Below, one piece after another: positions 46,789-58,855 of a stretch of DNA of 64,000 nucleotides. This stretch comes from Emergomyces orientalis (lineage: Eukaryota > Ascomycota > Eurotiomycetes > Onygenales > Ajellomycetaceae). The notes beneath the pieces are model-generated. The model searched no databases. It was not told where the DNA came from and saw only the letters and a program-made list of their open reading frames with translations. The position numbers and the translations under genes are program-made. Numbering within the stretch: position 1 is the stretch's first letter; the number at the start of each line of letters is the position of its first letter. The DNA lies in assembly GCA_002110485.1 (NCBI GenBank), contig MOWL01000003.1, forward strand, positions 620,001 to 684,000, written 5' to 3'.

Positions 46789-47883
46789 ATGGCGGAATTA
46801 CCAGAAACGAGAACGCACCCTGAGGACGCCAAGGCGTTTCCACACGCTGTTCCCACCCCTCCGCCGGCACCAGGGAAAACGGAATCGAACAGTACCAGCT
46901 CCGAGAGCCCGCGACCGAAATGCCACTGCGCGGCAACCAAGACTGCCCTTTCAAAGTCAGATGTAATGATCCGACGATTGGACAAGTGCGTATAAGCAAA
47001 TTTACATATTCGCAATTCCGTAGAAAAATACAAAACGGGGGACTTGTAAAACTTATGTCCCTCGAACAAAACAAACAGGTTGATCTCCACCGCATCTGGC
47101 CAAGAACGACTCCTCGCAACGATCCAATATAACTCTCAAATCCTCCACTACCTCCTTCGCTCACCAACGCTCCGCTCCATCTCCGCGCGTCTGCGCTCCA
47201 TCCTCCTTCCGTCCACCACCGCCGCTGCCAGCGCTGGTGGTGTATCAAAGGCACATCCCCAACCACCAACTCCAAAAACAAACCCGGCACTCCTCACCCT
47301 CTCCTCCCTAATATCTGAAACACGCACAACCCTCCGCCTCTTCGGCCTCCTCTCCCTCTGGTCCTGGGGCTCCGCGACCATCAAAGCACCCCCCACCGAC
47401 CCAATCCTCCGCACAATCGCGTACACACAAGTAACCGTAATCGTGCTCTATCAGATCCTAGAGAACGTGGCGCATCTAACATCGAAGGGGGTGTTGAGCA
47501 GACGGCTTGTGGAACGGTGGGGGTCGGTGGGGAAATGGGAAGTATGGAGTACGCGGGCGTGGCTGGGGCATGTGCTGTTGGAGTTTGTGAGGGTGTGGAG
47601 GGAGTATGTGCTATCGCGGGAGAGGAGCAGGGTGAAAGGTGGGGATGGGGATGGGGATAGGGAAATGGAGAGGGAAAAGGAGGAGGAGGATGTTGCTCGA
47701 CGGGCAGAGGTGCGGGGGTGGAAGAAGAGTATTGTGAGCAGCCTGGCATGGTTGCCATTGTGCATTCATTGGAGTTTTGAGGATGGGGTGGGAGTGCCGG
47801 ATAGGTTGGTTGGGGTGCTCAGTATGACAGCGGGTGCGTGGGGGATGCACGATATGTGGAATGCGACAGCTGGGGTGGTTTGA
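46789..47883 (+). CDS. PEX11-family peroxisomal membrane protein (Pex11C-like)
   Basis: Exons 46789-46985 and 47079-47883 (93-nt intron, GTGCGT...CAG) encode 333 residues. The join gives RRLDKLISTASGQERLLATI QYNSQ, the typical opening of the Pex11 amphipathic helix that bends peroxisomal membranes during division. Further on are TLSSLISETRTTLRLFGLLS and VTVIVLYQILENVAHLTSKG. A charged insert GDGDGDREMEREKEEED interrupts the C-terminal half. The last segments (SSLAWLPLCIHWSFEDGVGV, then GVLSMTAGAWGMHDMWN) hold the C-terminal hydrophobic region. The Pro-rich N-terminus with PKCHCAATKTALSKSD is specific to this branch. Pex11C or a Pex11-related paralogue is the likely subtype. Confidence 0.8.
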
Positions 47884-49759
47884 GTGGCAATGGTGGGAAT
47901 TCCTAGCATTTTTTTCTTATTCTTTTCTCTCTTTTATTTTTCATTTTTCCCTGCTTCCAAATAAATTTGATTTCTGCAATCTTCTAGACTATCCAATACC
48001 CAAGATTTGACATTTTTCTCGGCTTGGCTCTCAGAACCCCCCCACCCACTCTCTGCTCGCCCTTGTAGCTTTGCATCCCCCATTGAGGGTTTTCGGAGGA
48101 AAACTTAAGTCTAAAATGGGACTGTAAAAGAATTTCCAACAAGATTCACACTGCGTGGAATCTCTTGGGCTGAAGTTGAGTAACGTTGCCACTTTTTGCA
48201 ACCTAGCCTACTTTTCTTGCTTAGAGTACATAGGTCTTGAAACTTCGGTGCCCATTATTTTAGCTCAGAACCATGCTCTTGAGTAGGCTGTGTCCGCAAT
48301 CAAGCCTCGTCTTCGTCACTTAAAACCCAAGATAGGCTGAGATCCACCCCCCACTCATGTCGTCTATGATGCATGCCAAGTCAGCGAGGAGCAGTTTCTT
48401 CTGAGTGGTAACCGCCCTAAACAATGATGACCAGAATGTGCAGAACGTGATGATAGATTAAATGTTTTCGAAAGTTTGTCGTTTCGTGTCTAAATTGCAA
48501 GATGTTCGTCCTGGATCAATTCAATATGACAGGCAAGGAGCAATCCTAAGCATACTACCTACTAGTATTACTCCCTCAGTCTCCCTGGCGTCCAATATCC
48601 GACTTGTTGTTTTAGTAGTTTCCGCAATCATTCTTCTTAGCACTGGGGGGAATTTAACCACCTTGTATTTTAACGTGGCGGTGAGTTTTTCTCTTGCGAT
48701 TATGCTGTGAGGTGAGAGATATTGACCCCCGGCTGCATAGGAGCCGAAATGTGTGCTATCACCTTCAGTAACTAACAATTGACACTTTTTTTATAAGTTA
48801 AATAGCTTTTAACACACAAGGGTTGTTTCAGGGACAAAAAATGCAATACTATAATAAAGCAGTACGGAGTAAATATTATATATAATTCGGGAGGCGTTGA
48901 TGTTTAGCTACAGAACCAGCTCCACCTTAATCGCCCCTCCCCAGATTTTTGGTGTCGGTGGGGCTGATATTTAAATCTCTGGTCTCCCCACACACCATAT
49001 AGTTATCTTGTATGATACATACTATGTACGCGTACATATTTGACTCCTGTCCCTAGCTACCAGCAGTGGTCTGCGGCAGAACACGAGAGAGGGTATACAT
49101 ATTAGCATGATGCATGTTTTCATGACATGGCAGAAAACGATAATACTCTACGTTTGATCAATGATCGAGATCTTGACAACCTGGTCATCGTGGGGCACAA
49201 CCGTCTCTGCCTACCTAGGTATTGATGAAACGAATTCGTTCCACTGCACGAGTGTCGCCTGACTGGGTCTGGATAAGATGAAAAACCCCTTTTGCTTCAA
49301 GACAAGGGGAAGAGGTCACCTATTACCTAGAGCAGTTCTGTCAAATCATTGGCTCTGTTATGGGCCAGATAATTCCTAACGAGAATATTTACTCGTTGCG
49401 GAAGCATGAGGAAATATATTTGAGTCTGCTTTAACTTTCAACGTCTTCACGGTAACTTTTATTGACTTGCCTTTTCCCCGTTCGCTGGCTGTGGCGGATT
49501 CAACTAGATCAATTGAGCTCATGACGCAGTTAGTATGGAGGGAAAAAAAAGTCGCCTCCCAGCTTGACCAGTCGAGGGCTGTGTCAACTCAATGTTCCCG
49601 TTTAATTAACCGCTATGATCACTGCCCAGATTCACCAGACTGTATATAGGACACAGGAAGCAGCTGATACTGATAGGAATTTCCAGTAGTGCGCCCAGCA
49701 AGGCGAGGCCCACTGATGTTGGTTTGCAATATCGTAAGGCGAAGATATCGGAGAGAAAC
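47884..49759. other. Intergenic
   Basis: 1.9 kb with only short ORFs and no recognised repeat. Possible regulatory DNA of the DUF7053 gene at the right end. Confidence 0.45.
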
Positions 49760-50764
49760 ATGTTCAAACGGATCATTTTCACGACAGTGACACCTCTCCC
49801 GCCCTATATTCCTCGGGGCATCGTCATCGAGACTCTACATGCCCATAGCGAGATGATCGAGTTAAACCCGCTCGTGATCAGCCATAAGCGTTGCAAAGCA
49901 CCTCCCAGCGCTCCACCCGACGAATTCCATTGCATCTGGTATGAACTGACAGACAAAATCCATTACCTACCGGGAGGTATAATAAGGGGGAACGTCACCT
50001 ACAAAGCCTGCTTCCACGACTTGCCACGCGGTCTACAAACACACATCTACGCGCCTACGTGTCTAGATATTCGGAACAGATGGACTGTGGGTGGGAACAT
50101 GCCAGGGGAACCGCGGGAGCCCGTGGAATTAGGTCTAACCAATGTGCCACGGGAAGGACTATTTCTTAGAGAAGACGTCGATATGCGGTGCAACTTATTC
50201 GCTGCTAGTTTTGTCAAGAAGACTTTGAAGGAAGCCCATGCGGTGCTAGTTGAACGGCTGATTATGAAGGCAGACCTTTTGAACGGGAAAATTGAACCAA
50301 CAATATACGATAACTCAAACCCTGCCTTGTCTCTGCAGCAACATTTGTTATTTGCAAACCAAGTTTGTTCGGGGGAGAGCTCATACATGTCCACTCCCTG
50401 CCTGCCGTTGTGCCCAAGCCCAGTGTCTCCTCAGGCAACATTGGCTCCTGGGAATGTTCCAGCACGTTTTTCCAGCCCTGTCTTGCCTTACCCTCAACAA
50501 AACGACTCCAATCAGCTTGGCTATTTTGGAGGATCCGTGCACTATACGTCGACTCCGCATCCCTGTTGTACCCATAGTCCAGTGTCTCCACTTGCAACGG
50601 GGTACCGCCCTTTCGACCAGAATTTACCTGTACCGCAACCCGCAGAGATGGAGCCGACCGAATGCCAGCCAGCGAAAGTGAAAGCGTATGCCGCTGCGAA
50701 GCAAGCCCAAACAACCCGTTTCGTGGTTACTCCGCCTCCGCCTAATATATATGAGTTGGAATGA
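49760..50764 (+). CDS. DUF7053-domain protein
   Basis: Single-exon gene of 334 residues. The N-terminal ~165 residues match the fungal DUF7053 pattern: FKRIIFTTVTPLPPYIPRGI, ETLHAHSEMIELNPLV, EFHCIWYELTDKIHYLPGGI, VTYKACFHDLPRGLQTHIYA, LDIRNRWTVGGNMPGEPREP and FVKKTLKEAHAVLVERL. The fold resembles a lipid- or ligand-binding START/SRPBCC-like barrel (inference). The C-terminal half is Pro/Ser-rich and contains a repeated block with CPSPVSPQATLAPG and CTHSPVSPLATGYRP. The frame is open upstream without an ATG, so 49760 (MFKRIIF) is chosen as the start; it agrees with the family's N-terminus. No function is known. Confidence 0.75.
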   Translation: MFKRIIFTTVTPLPPYIPRGIVIETLHAHSEMIELNPLVISHKRCKAPPSAPPDEFHCIWYELTDKIHYLPGGIIRGNVTYKACFHDLPRGLQTHIYAPTCLDIRNRWTVGGNMPGEPREPVELGLTNVPREGLFLREDVDMRCNLFAASFVKKTLKEAHAVLVERLIMKADLLNGKIEPTIYDNSNPALSLQQHLLFANQVCSGESSYMSTPCLPLCPSPVSPQATLAPGNVPARFSSPVLPYPQQNDSNQLGYFGGSVHYTSTPHPCCTHSPVSPLATGYRPFDQNLPVPQPAEMEPTECQPAKVKAYAAAKQAQTTRFVVTPPPPNIYELE

Positions 50765-51291
50765 TGGGCGTTCAAGGCTTATGACCTCCATCTTCCCTCG
50801 GTTCCCCGCCTCTGATCCTGTTTCTTTCCTTTTCGTTCTTTTTTTTTTTTTTTTATCAAAAAAAATGCTGTTTTTCGGGGTGGTCTAGGTCATGTACTAC
50901 GGCATAATAATAGAGTTGACTTGGCAGGAACAGCGAAATATTGTGTTTTTTGAAGATGATAGACTGATGATCTATCTCCATCGAACTTGGGGCAAAAGAT
51001 CTTTGGGGTACGGCGTTTGGCGCTTCATATTGGTTGTTTCCATTTTGTTAAAAGGTACCCTGGGCGTTTCATTGAAAACTACAGGCTTTCCCCTTTTCCT
51101 CCCCTCACCCTTTTTTTATTATTATTATTATTCTTCTCCCCATTTTTATTCCGAATACAAACTGTCTGATATTTATCCTTTAAATGTGTAGAGATTCTCA
51201 TCCAACTTCATTCTTCACTTTCAAACAGCAGAAGAGGTTTGATGAAAAGAGCTCTGCAAGCAATTTCAAGCTGCTCCTCCCCCCCATTACC
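50765..51291. other. Intergenic
   Basis: T-rich 3' flank with poly-T (50839-50856), poly-A and a TTA/ATT repeat near 51113-51131. No gene recognised. Confidence 0.5.
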
Positions 51292-52795
51292 CTATGTTTC
51301 CACTCCTACCTGCGCGATGAACTTCTCAACTTCATTTCTCGGCACACCCTCTATCCATCGCTCCAACTCAAGCGCCATGAGAGACAAGAATGTTCGAAAG
51401 TTGTCGGATTTTTCATCCGCATGCTTCTCCGTTTTTGCAAGGTCCATCATCTCAAATATGAGGAATGGCTCAGAGAGAAACCGCTGCATAAACGCATCCC
51501 ACCACTCCGGGGGCTTCATGTTTGACAAGGCACCGTCCGATATCCAAGAGCTTGTTGATAAAGTCCTGTGGAGGGTCCCTGAATTCCTCGTATTTCACGA
51601 ACAGCTCACACAACCACTGAAGGGCTTTAACTGGGAACGACGTGACGGGGTACTCGCGCGCCAGTCTGAAATAATAACTCGCAGCAGGCCGATAACCTAG
51701 CGCCATGTTGACGATAGCGATATTCACAATTCTGCCACGACAGCTTCCCTTCCTTGTCTGTACGCTGAGCGCGAAAGGGTATCTTGTGACAAGAACCCAC
51801 CAGATGAAAATTCCAACGCCCCAACCTTTCCATCGTCTCCATCCAACCAAATCGGTTAAACTTCTTCTTGAGCATTGGCAACTCACTGCGGAGGTACACC
51901 AGCGCCCCGCGACGCGCAAATTGCGACAGAATCTCCTCACTAACCCCCGGACCGGTATTATATCCATTCGCATCATAAGTCACCACGAAGATACTTCGCA
52001 TATAGTTAGGGGGGGACGAAAAAGGTCGACTACGCAGGCGGTATTGCGTTGGATAATCCAACATCTCCCTGATCGCCTCCTGCGCACTGGCAATCGAATG
52101 GAAATTAGCCATAAACACATCAGCCCGAATCGCACTAGGGCGCCATTTTGTATTAGACAGGGCCATCCCCAAATCATCACGCCCTGCATAGGTGTCAGTG
52201 TGTGGATCCATGATTTCCCGGGCGCAATCTCTGAGTTGCAGAGGGTAATCTTCAGCCCGGTGCGGATGTTACACTTATAGCGCGGAGCCGAGAGTGGAAC
52301 TCCCGTCGCCTCCAGTTCGAGCCTGAAGGCCACATGCACCCAGCGGTTTTTGCCATAGAAAACTGCTGTAGCCTCGTCGTGGATCTGCTTGTTGACGGCC
52401 AAGATGCCTAGGGTGAAGTTATACTTTGTTTTGCAGAAGTATTGTGGAGGCCTGTGGTGGTAGGGAATGGGGGCATATGTTAAGGGGGTTCTTCTACGCC
52501 AGCGCTGGCTGCTTCGGTCTGTGGTACAGACCCAACGCTCGTAGATTTGGGTTGTTCGTGTGTTTTGTAGTAGGAGGAGGTAGCCTTAGACCATCCTGCG
52601 GAGTTCGAGGGGGAGAGCGAAGAAGGGGAAGTGATGTGTTGACGCGGGGTCATTTCCGGGGCTGTCGGTGATCGTGGTGTTGATGTTGGCTGGTGATGCC
52701 CCTGGCCCCTTGGTTGCTGTCTGGTGATTCATATGTGCCTGTAGCTGATCCTCAGTTGCATGGCGATCTATGATACAGATGTTTGATGGTGTCAT
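51292..52795 (-). pseudogene. Decayed F-box/2EXR-like protein gene
   Basis: Reading the minus strand, the frame opens MTPSNICIIDRHATEDQ and reaches FFALPLELRRMV, the start of a fungal F-box-like/2EXR motif (LPxELRxxVYxYLL). A TAA stop then sits where Tyr is expected, and the same frame continues GYLLLLQNTRTTQIYERW to FTLGILAVNKQIHDEATAVF. It then shifts to a frame with AGRDDLGMALSNTKWRPSAI and VLKKKFNRFGWMETME-like sequence, shifts again to VNIAIVNMALGYRPAASYYF, and once more, near HEAP, to EWWDAFMQRFLSEPF, ending at 51292. One nonsense codon and three frame changes without splice signals mean it cannot make the full protein. Such receptor-like proteins are numerous in fungi, which favours a real pseudogene over assembly error. 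Confidence 0.75.
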
Positions 52796-53350
52796 GTTTT
52801 CCTTTTAAGATTGATACGTGTTTGTTTTTGACCTGAACAACCCCCCGATGAGCTGCGGCTGATATCTGTATCTAGTGGATATATGGGGGGTTGTTTGCTG
52901 GCGTTGTAACCCGGGTTAGTACCATGTTACTGCCAAGAGATCAAACTTCTCTCTCAAACTTCATGATAGCTTTCCCTCCCCCCCCTATATTTTGATTAGA
53001 CTGGGTTATTGTGTTATCTTCATAAATGTGAAATCAGAAATCCATTACCCATGGAATATCCAAGCTAATAATACACTATTTTCAGTTTCAAAGCCTTCTG
53101 GGCATTTTTAAAGATAAGAATACAAGTAAATACCAATAACAAAGCAAGGAGGTGTACATTAAACTCGTAAAAAAGCTTCCGCTCTTGTAATATTCAAAAA
53201 GGGGGAAATGCCACCGCCATCAACCAAATAACCAAGGTCCCAAAAATCCCAAAACAAAAGCCAGCTGCTGATGAACCACCATCCCACAAAGCTCTCCCCA
53301 AATTTTCACAAATCCCCAAAATACCTCCGGAACCCTATCATCCAATTCTC
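52796..53350. other. Intergenic
   Basis: Upstream flank of the pseudogene and 3' flank of the AIG2-like gene. No feature recognised. Confidence 0.45.
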
Positions 53351-53997
53351 TCACATCGTTCCCTCCCTTCGACACACACCCATACCTATGGCCATACCAA
53401 TACCTTTCCCCCACCCTCTCCCCTCCGCCTCCATGCCCCCCTCCATCTCAATCTCATCCCCATCCCCGTCCTCCACCTCATCCCGTTCCCACTCGCTATC
53501 CACCTCCTCAGCAAAGACAGCTACGTCACCTTCTCGCTTCTCATCCCCATAATATTCATATTCATATTCATACTCATCCATCTCACCTTCGCTCTCCTCT
53601 TCCCAATCCCCTTCCCCTTCCCCACACTCCACATCCCACACTTCCAACCACCCCGTAACCCGCTCATACAGTGCAGACGCGAGGAATGGAGAAACATCCC
53701 AAGACTCGCAGCGGTATTGTTGCATGTCGCTAGCTAGGAACCGGCTGATAGAAGCACAGGCAGGGGGGCGAAACGAGCAAGGAGGTTGTTGTAGTTGTCT
53801 CTGTCGTTTTGATTATCTCAACGCAAGCACCCGCATCGATAGTCTCGCACTCACCATTCGCAAGACAAATGGTAATATAGACGGGCACGAACCGTTTAAA
53901 CGGCGTTTTTTCGAAGTGGCACAGCCAGGCGCGTTGGGCGTCGGTTAGGTTGAAGATTGCGAGGCCAGTGACGGTGGTTAGGGGGGAGGAGGAGGAG

Positions 53998-54079
<82 letters not shown>

Positions 54080-54419
54080 AGGAGCTCCGTAGGGGTACGA
54101 GATACGGCATATCCAAAACTGTTGTCTTCGCGAGAGGTGGTACGCAGTAAAGAGGGTGGGCATGTAACGTTGCTGGAGTAATTTCCTGGGCTATGTTGAC
54201 GGAGGGGTTGATGGAGACGATGTATTTTAGCATGTTGGGGGTCATAGCGGGACAGATTAGGAATATGGGTGGGCCATTTTGGAGGCTGCGTGAGAGCTTT
54301 TTGGGGCTGAATTTGTTGGTTACGGCGCCGAGGTAGGATATGGGGCATGTGGGCCAAGTAGTATATGGAGGGGATATTGGGCGCAGAGGAAGGGGGGATG
54401 TCGTGGTCTGTGGTATCAT
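53351..54419 (-). CDS. AIG2-like (gamma-glutamylcyclotransferase-fold) protein, frameshifted, with poly-Thr tract
   Basis: The upstream frame (53730-54419) starts MIPQTTTSPLPLRP and contains FLICPAMTPNMLKYIVSI, the fungal AIG2/GGCT-like opening, and TVTGLAIFNLTDAQRAWLCH FEKTPF with CETIDAGACVEIIK later. The stop at 53730 interrupts it. The other frame from 53725 continues QQYRCESWDVSPFLASALYE, typical of the C-terminus, then an acidic tail. Removing one base from the six-G run (53763-53768, + strand) joins the two through SRFLASDMQQY, giving about 350 residues. A (GTA)n microsatellite encodes ~28 consecutive Thr in a surface loop before the TVTGLAIF strand. Enzymatic function is uncertain: AIG2-like fungal proteins are mostly uncharacterised. 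Confidence 0.65.
54007..54078 (+). repeat. (GTA)24 microsatellite inside a coding region
   Basis: About 24 perfect GTA units preceded by GTG and GAG triplets. It is read on the minus strand as a Thr run in the AIG2-like gene. Triplet repeat, so length change keeps the frame. Confidence 0.9.
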
Positions 54420-56036
54420 AGTCCTCTTCCCTTTCTCATGCCACCATGTGTTTCTTGTGAAGAGTTGGTTACTACAGAGATTGACTTGAATGCATGAACC
54501 ATTTTAACCTCTCCAGTCCCGAGTTTTGCAAATTGCTACAAATATATATATATAGATGAATAAGGCAAGGCAAGTCGTGTGTGTGAAGGAAACAATAAGA
54601 AGAAACTTATATAGAGAGACTAGCGATGAAGATACACGTCCTTCATCATCGAACGGTTACCCATTCTCTTCTTCGAGGTTTCATTTCGTTCTATTTCCTT
54701 CTAGTTCAACCGAGTCCTTTGGCCACTTATGGCACGAAGCAGGCAGTTGATGGCAGATCACGACAGAGTCATCCGTTTTGTAGAATTGCATCAGGGATTT
54801 TCCAGTGCAGAGGTTGGTTGGCGGGAACCAGGGGGTTTGAACGACTTTACCCTGAGCCGGCTCGTGGGTGTTTGTCCACTTTCTCATCTCATCGTAGAAG
54901 AGTGATTCCCCAGAAGTAAAGATACCGCATAAGAGAAGATGTAATAAGATGGGGTTTATTCAAAAATCATACTGGAACATCGTGCTAAGGGTATGCGCCC
55001 GTGCCTTGCCGCTGATAGCGGAATAAACCCCACAGGCAAAATAAGCCATCAATTCGCATCAAAAAGAAGGTTTCTGCTCGTGGAGTGGAGGTGAGAGAAA
55101 AGAACAAGGTTTGGAAGCCAAACGTCTTAAAACAGAGCAGGTTTATTCATCAAGAACATTTGTAGCTCTAGGATATACCTAGAGCCTTTTGAAGATTGTT
55201 TGTTGGAAGCCACCCTACATATATATCGTATATACCCAGGGTGTGCTTTAATATCAGAGATTGTACAGTACAATATTAGAAGAAGAGTCGTTAGCTCATC
55301 GCATACAAATGCCGGGCCCAATAGGAGGCTTCGGAGATACCACGTATCAAGTCTTCTGCACCTATCTTATAATCTAATAGTATCTGATATCTGATATTAG
55401 ATGTCTGGAATCTCTCTCCCCAGGCTTCCATTTGATGTCGTGGACTCGAGGCTGATTTGTAATGGACACACGTGATTTCCCCGTTGGCTCTAGCGTCTTC
55501 CACCTGCTTCCACCTCCAACCCTGGCTTCTGATTGGCTGGGACTGAATTTTTTGCCTGGGAGGCAACACCCGGTCACATGACCCATTACTGGCTCATGAC
55601 TAAGCTACGCCAACAGCTCCAGGCCAAACTCTTCGCAACAAGACGGGAGTAACAAAGGACAACAAAACACATATCATTGATTCTGTATCTTCCACCAGTT
55701 TCTGCCTGTTCATTTTATCTTCTGGCTACCATTTTGTCCCTTGCCTAGACCTGCGTTGTTGTGTTGCCTTTTGACGTGGCTCTCGCAGAGGTTGCCTGGA
55801 TCGTCATATCTTTCTTCCGAGTTCCTCATAGCTCTAGTCTCATTACTTCACTCTGCACCTCACCTCAATCTCCCCGTCCTCGTCTTCTCCAACACACTCA
55901 CACCCACACACACATCTACCACTCAACAAACAACTCTCTGCTTCTTCTCCCTTATCAACTACATTGCTCTATCTCCTAATCTTCTTCTCACTAACTTGCT
56001 CACATCTGTTTTCTTGCTTTCGTTTCCCCCTCCAAC
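54420..56036. other. Intergenic and CDC48 5' region
   Basis: 1.6 kb without a supported gene. The last 300 bases are strongly pyrimidine-rich (CT tracts), typical of a highly expressed fungal promoter and long 5' UTR. Confidence 0.5.
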
Positions 56037-58855
56037 ATGTCTACAGAGCCAGATCACGCTAAGCACAAGGTCAACCTGACGTGAGTATCTAATTTATTCC
56101 TTCCCCCAGGACCTGCTTCCCCGTCCTCTATGAATACAAGTAAATGCTAATATCTTCCTTCCAGCGACCCTTCAGGTGCTGAAAAACACCAGGTGAGCAT
56201 ATATTCCAGCTGTCAGTAAACTTGGTTGCTCAGACCCAGTGGCGCTAACTGCTGTCCTTTCCAGGAGCTTGACACATCCACAGCCATCCTAAAAAAGAAG
56301 AAGAAGCCAAACACTTTAATGTGAGTATCCCTGGAATGAACAGTGCAAAAAGGCGTATTATACTAATCTGTTGCGGTTAACAGGGTCACTGATGCCGTTA
56401 ACGATGACAACTCCATCATTGCCCTTTCCAACAACACCATGGAGACGCTCCAGCTCTTCCGTGGCGACACCGTCCTGGTCAAGGGCAAAATGCGAAGAGA
56501 TACTGTCCTGATTGTGCTGGCTGATGACGATCTGGATGATGGGAGCGCTCGCATAAACCGTGTCGTCAGACATAACTTACGGGTTAAGCATGGCGATGTC
56601 ATCACAGTCCATCCATGCCCAGATATAAAATACGTATGTTACAACCCAACCCAACCCAAATTTTTACTGGACACGAAACTGATCACATCAATATAACAGG
56701 CCAAACGGATTGCCGTCTTGCCCATTGCAGATACTGTTGAAGGCCTAACTGGTTCTCTCTTTGACGTTTTCCTTGCCCCATATTTCCGCGAGGCCTACCG
56801 ACCTGTTCGACAAGGTGACCTTTTCACTGTACGAGCTAGTATGCGTCAGGTCGAGTTCAAGGTCGTCGAAGTGGATCCCCCAGAATACGGCATTGTTGCC
56901 CAAGACACAGTCATCCACTGCGAGGGTGAGCCCATCCAGCGAGAGGACGAGGAAGGTAATCTCAACGATGTTGGCTACGACGATATTGGAGGCTGCCGGA
57001 AACAAATGGCTCAGATCCGTGAGTTGGTTGAGCTGCCTCTTCGCCATCCTCAACTCTTCAAATCCATCGGTATCAAGCCCCCTCGTGGTATTCTCATGTT
57101 TGGTCCGCCCGGTACGGGTAAGACCCTGATGGCTCGTGCTGTTGCCAACGAGACCGGTGCTTTCTTCTTCCTCATTAACGGCCCCGAAATCATGTCCAAG
57201 ATGGCTGGTGAATCTGAATCGAACCTGCGGAAGGCTTTCGAAGAAGCTGAAAAGAACTCTCCCGCCATCATCTTCATTGATGAAATCGATTCCATTGCTC
57301 CCAAGCGTGACAAGACCAACGGAGAAGTCGAACGCCGTGTTGTCTCTCAGCTTCTCACATTGATGGATGGCATGAAGGCGCGTTCGAATGTCGTCGTAAT
57401 GGCAGCCACCAACCGTCCCAACTCCGTCGATCCCGCTCTGCGTCGTTTCGGTCGTTTCGATCGTGAGGTCGATATCGGTATCCCCGATCCTACTGGCCGC
57501 CTTGAGATTCTTCAGATCCACACCAAGAACATGAAGCTCGGTGACGACGTGGATTTGGAATCTATTGCTGCAGAGACCCATGGTTACGTTGGTTCAGATA
57601 TCGCATCTCTCTGCTCAGAAGCTGCTATGCAGCAGATTCGTGAGAAGATGGATCTTATTGATCTGGACGAAGATACCATTGACGCAGAGGTCCTAGACTC
57701 CCTAGGAGTAACAATGGAAAACTTCCGCTTTGCCCTTGGTGTTTCCAACCCATCCGCTCTTCGCGAGGTTGCCGTCGTCGAGGTCCCCAACGTCCGCTGG
57801 GAAGATATCGGAGGTCTGCACGAGGTCAAGCGCGAACTCATCGAGAGCGTCCAATACCCTGTCGATCACCCAGAGAAGTTCCTCAAGTTCGGTCTTTCGC
57901 CGTCCAAGGGTGTTTTGTTCTATGGTCCTCCTGGAACTGGTAAGACACTTCTTGCCAAAGCTGTTGCGAACGAGTGTGCGGCCAATTTCATCTCCGTCAA
58001 GGGCCCCGAGTTGTTGAGTATGTGGTTCGGTGAGTCCGAGAGCAACATCCGTGACATCTTCGACAAGGCCCGCGCTGCTGCTCCCTGTGTTGTCTTCTTG
58101 GACGAGCTGGATTCTATTGCCAAATCTCGAGGTGGATCTGTTGGTGATGCTGGTGGTGCCTCTGACCGTGTCGTCAACCAACTTTTGACAGGTATGTTAA
58201 ATCCCTTAACTGATATTTCTTTGGTAACCTTCCCCACCAAACTGACACTCTTGATCTAGAAATGGACGGCATGACTTCAAAGAAAAACGTCTTCGTCATC
58301 GGCGCCACCAACCGCCCCGAGCAGCTCGACAACGCGCTCTGCCGCCCGGGTCGTCTCGACACATTAGTCTACGTCCCCCTTCCCAATGAGGAAGAGCGCG
58401 TCGACATTCTCAAAGCTCAACTCCGCAAAACCCCAGTAGCCTCCGATGTCGATCTAAACTTCATCGCCAGCAAAACCCACGGCTTTTCCGGCGCCGATCT
58501 AGGCTTTGTTACCCAGCGTGCCGTCAAGTTGGCCATCAAGCAATCCATCGCGCTCGACATCGAGCGAACCAAGGAGCGCGAGGCGGCTGGCGAAGATGTG
58601 AAGATGGAAGAGGACATTGATGCCGAGGACCCCGTGCCAGAACTTACCCGGGCGCACTTCGAGGAGGCGATGCAAATGGCACGGCGGTCTGTGAGTGACG
58701 TGGAGATTCGACGATACGAGGCGTTTGCGCAGAGTATGAAGAATTCCAGCGGGAGTAACTTCTTCCGTTTCCCAAGTGGGGAAGAAGGGAATCCTGCGGC
58801 TAGTGGCCAAAGTGGGTTTGGCGATGCGGGTAATGACGACAGCCTCTACGATTAA
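56037..58855 (+). CDS. CDC48: AAA ATPase Cdc48/p97
   Basis: Hexameric segregase that extracts ubiquitylated proteins from membranes and complexes (ERAD, proteasome delivery). Six exons: 56037-56080, 56165-56192, 56265-56320, 56384-56633, 56700-58191, 58260-58855, giving 821 residues; every intron is 60-90 nt with GTGAGT/GTATGT-like donors. The N domain begins MSTEPDHAKHKVNLTDPSGA and includes RRDTVLIVLADDDL. D1 has Walker A GPPGTGKT (~260), IIFIDEIDSIAPKRD and ATNRPNSVDPALRRFGRFD. D2 has the second GPPGTGKT (~534), VVFLDELDSIAKSRGG and ATNRPEQLDNALCRPGRLD. It ends GNDDSLYD, close to the usual DDDLY cofactor-binding tail. The three small first exons are easily mis-annotated. No frame problem. 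Confidence 0.96.

Noticed and set aside
56745..57581. 278-codon ORF antisense to CDC48
   Set aside because: Shadow of a strongly biased conserved exon; no homology expected.
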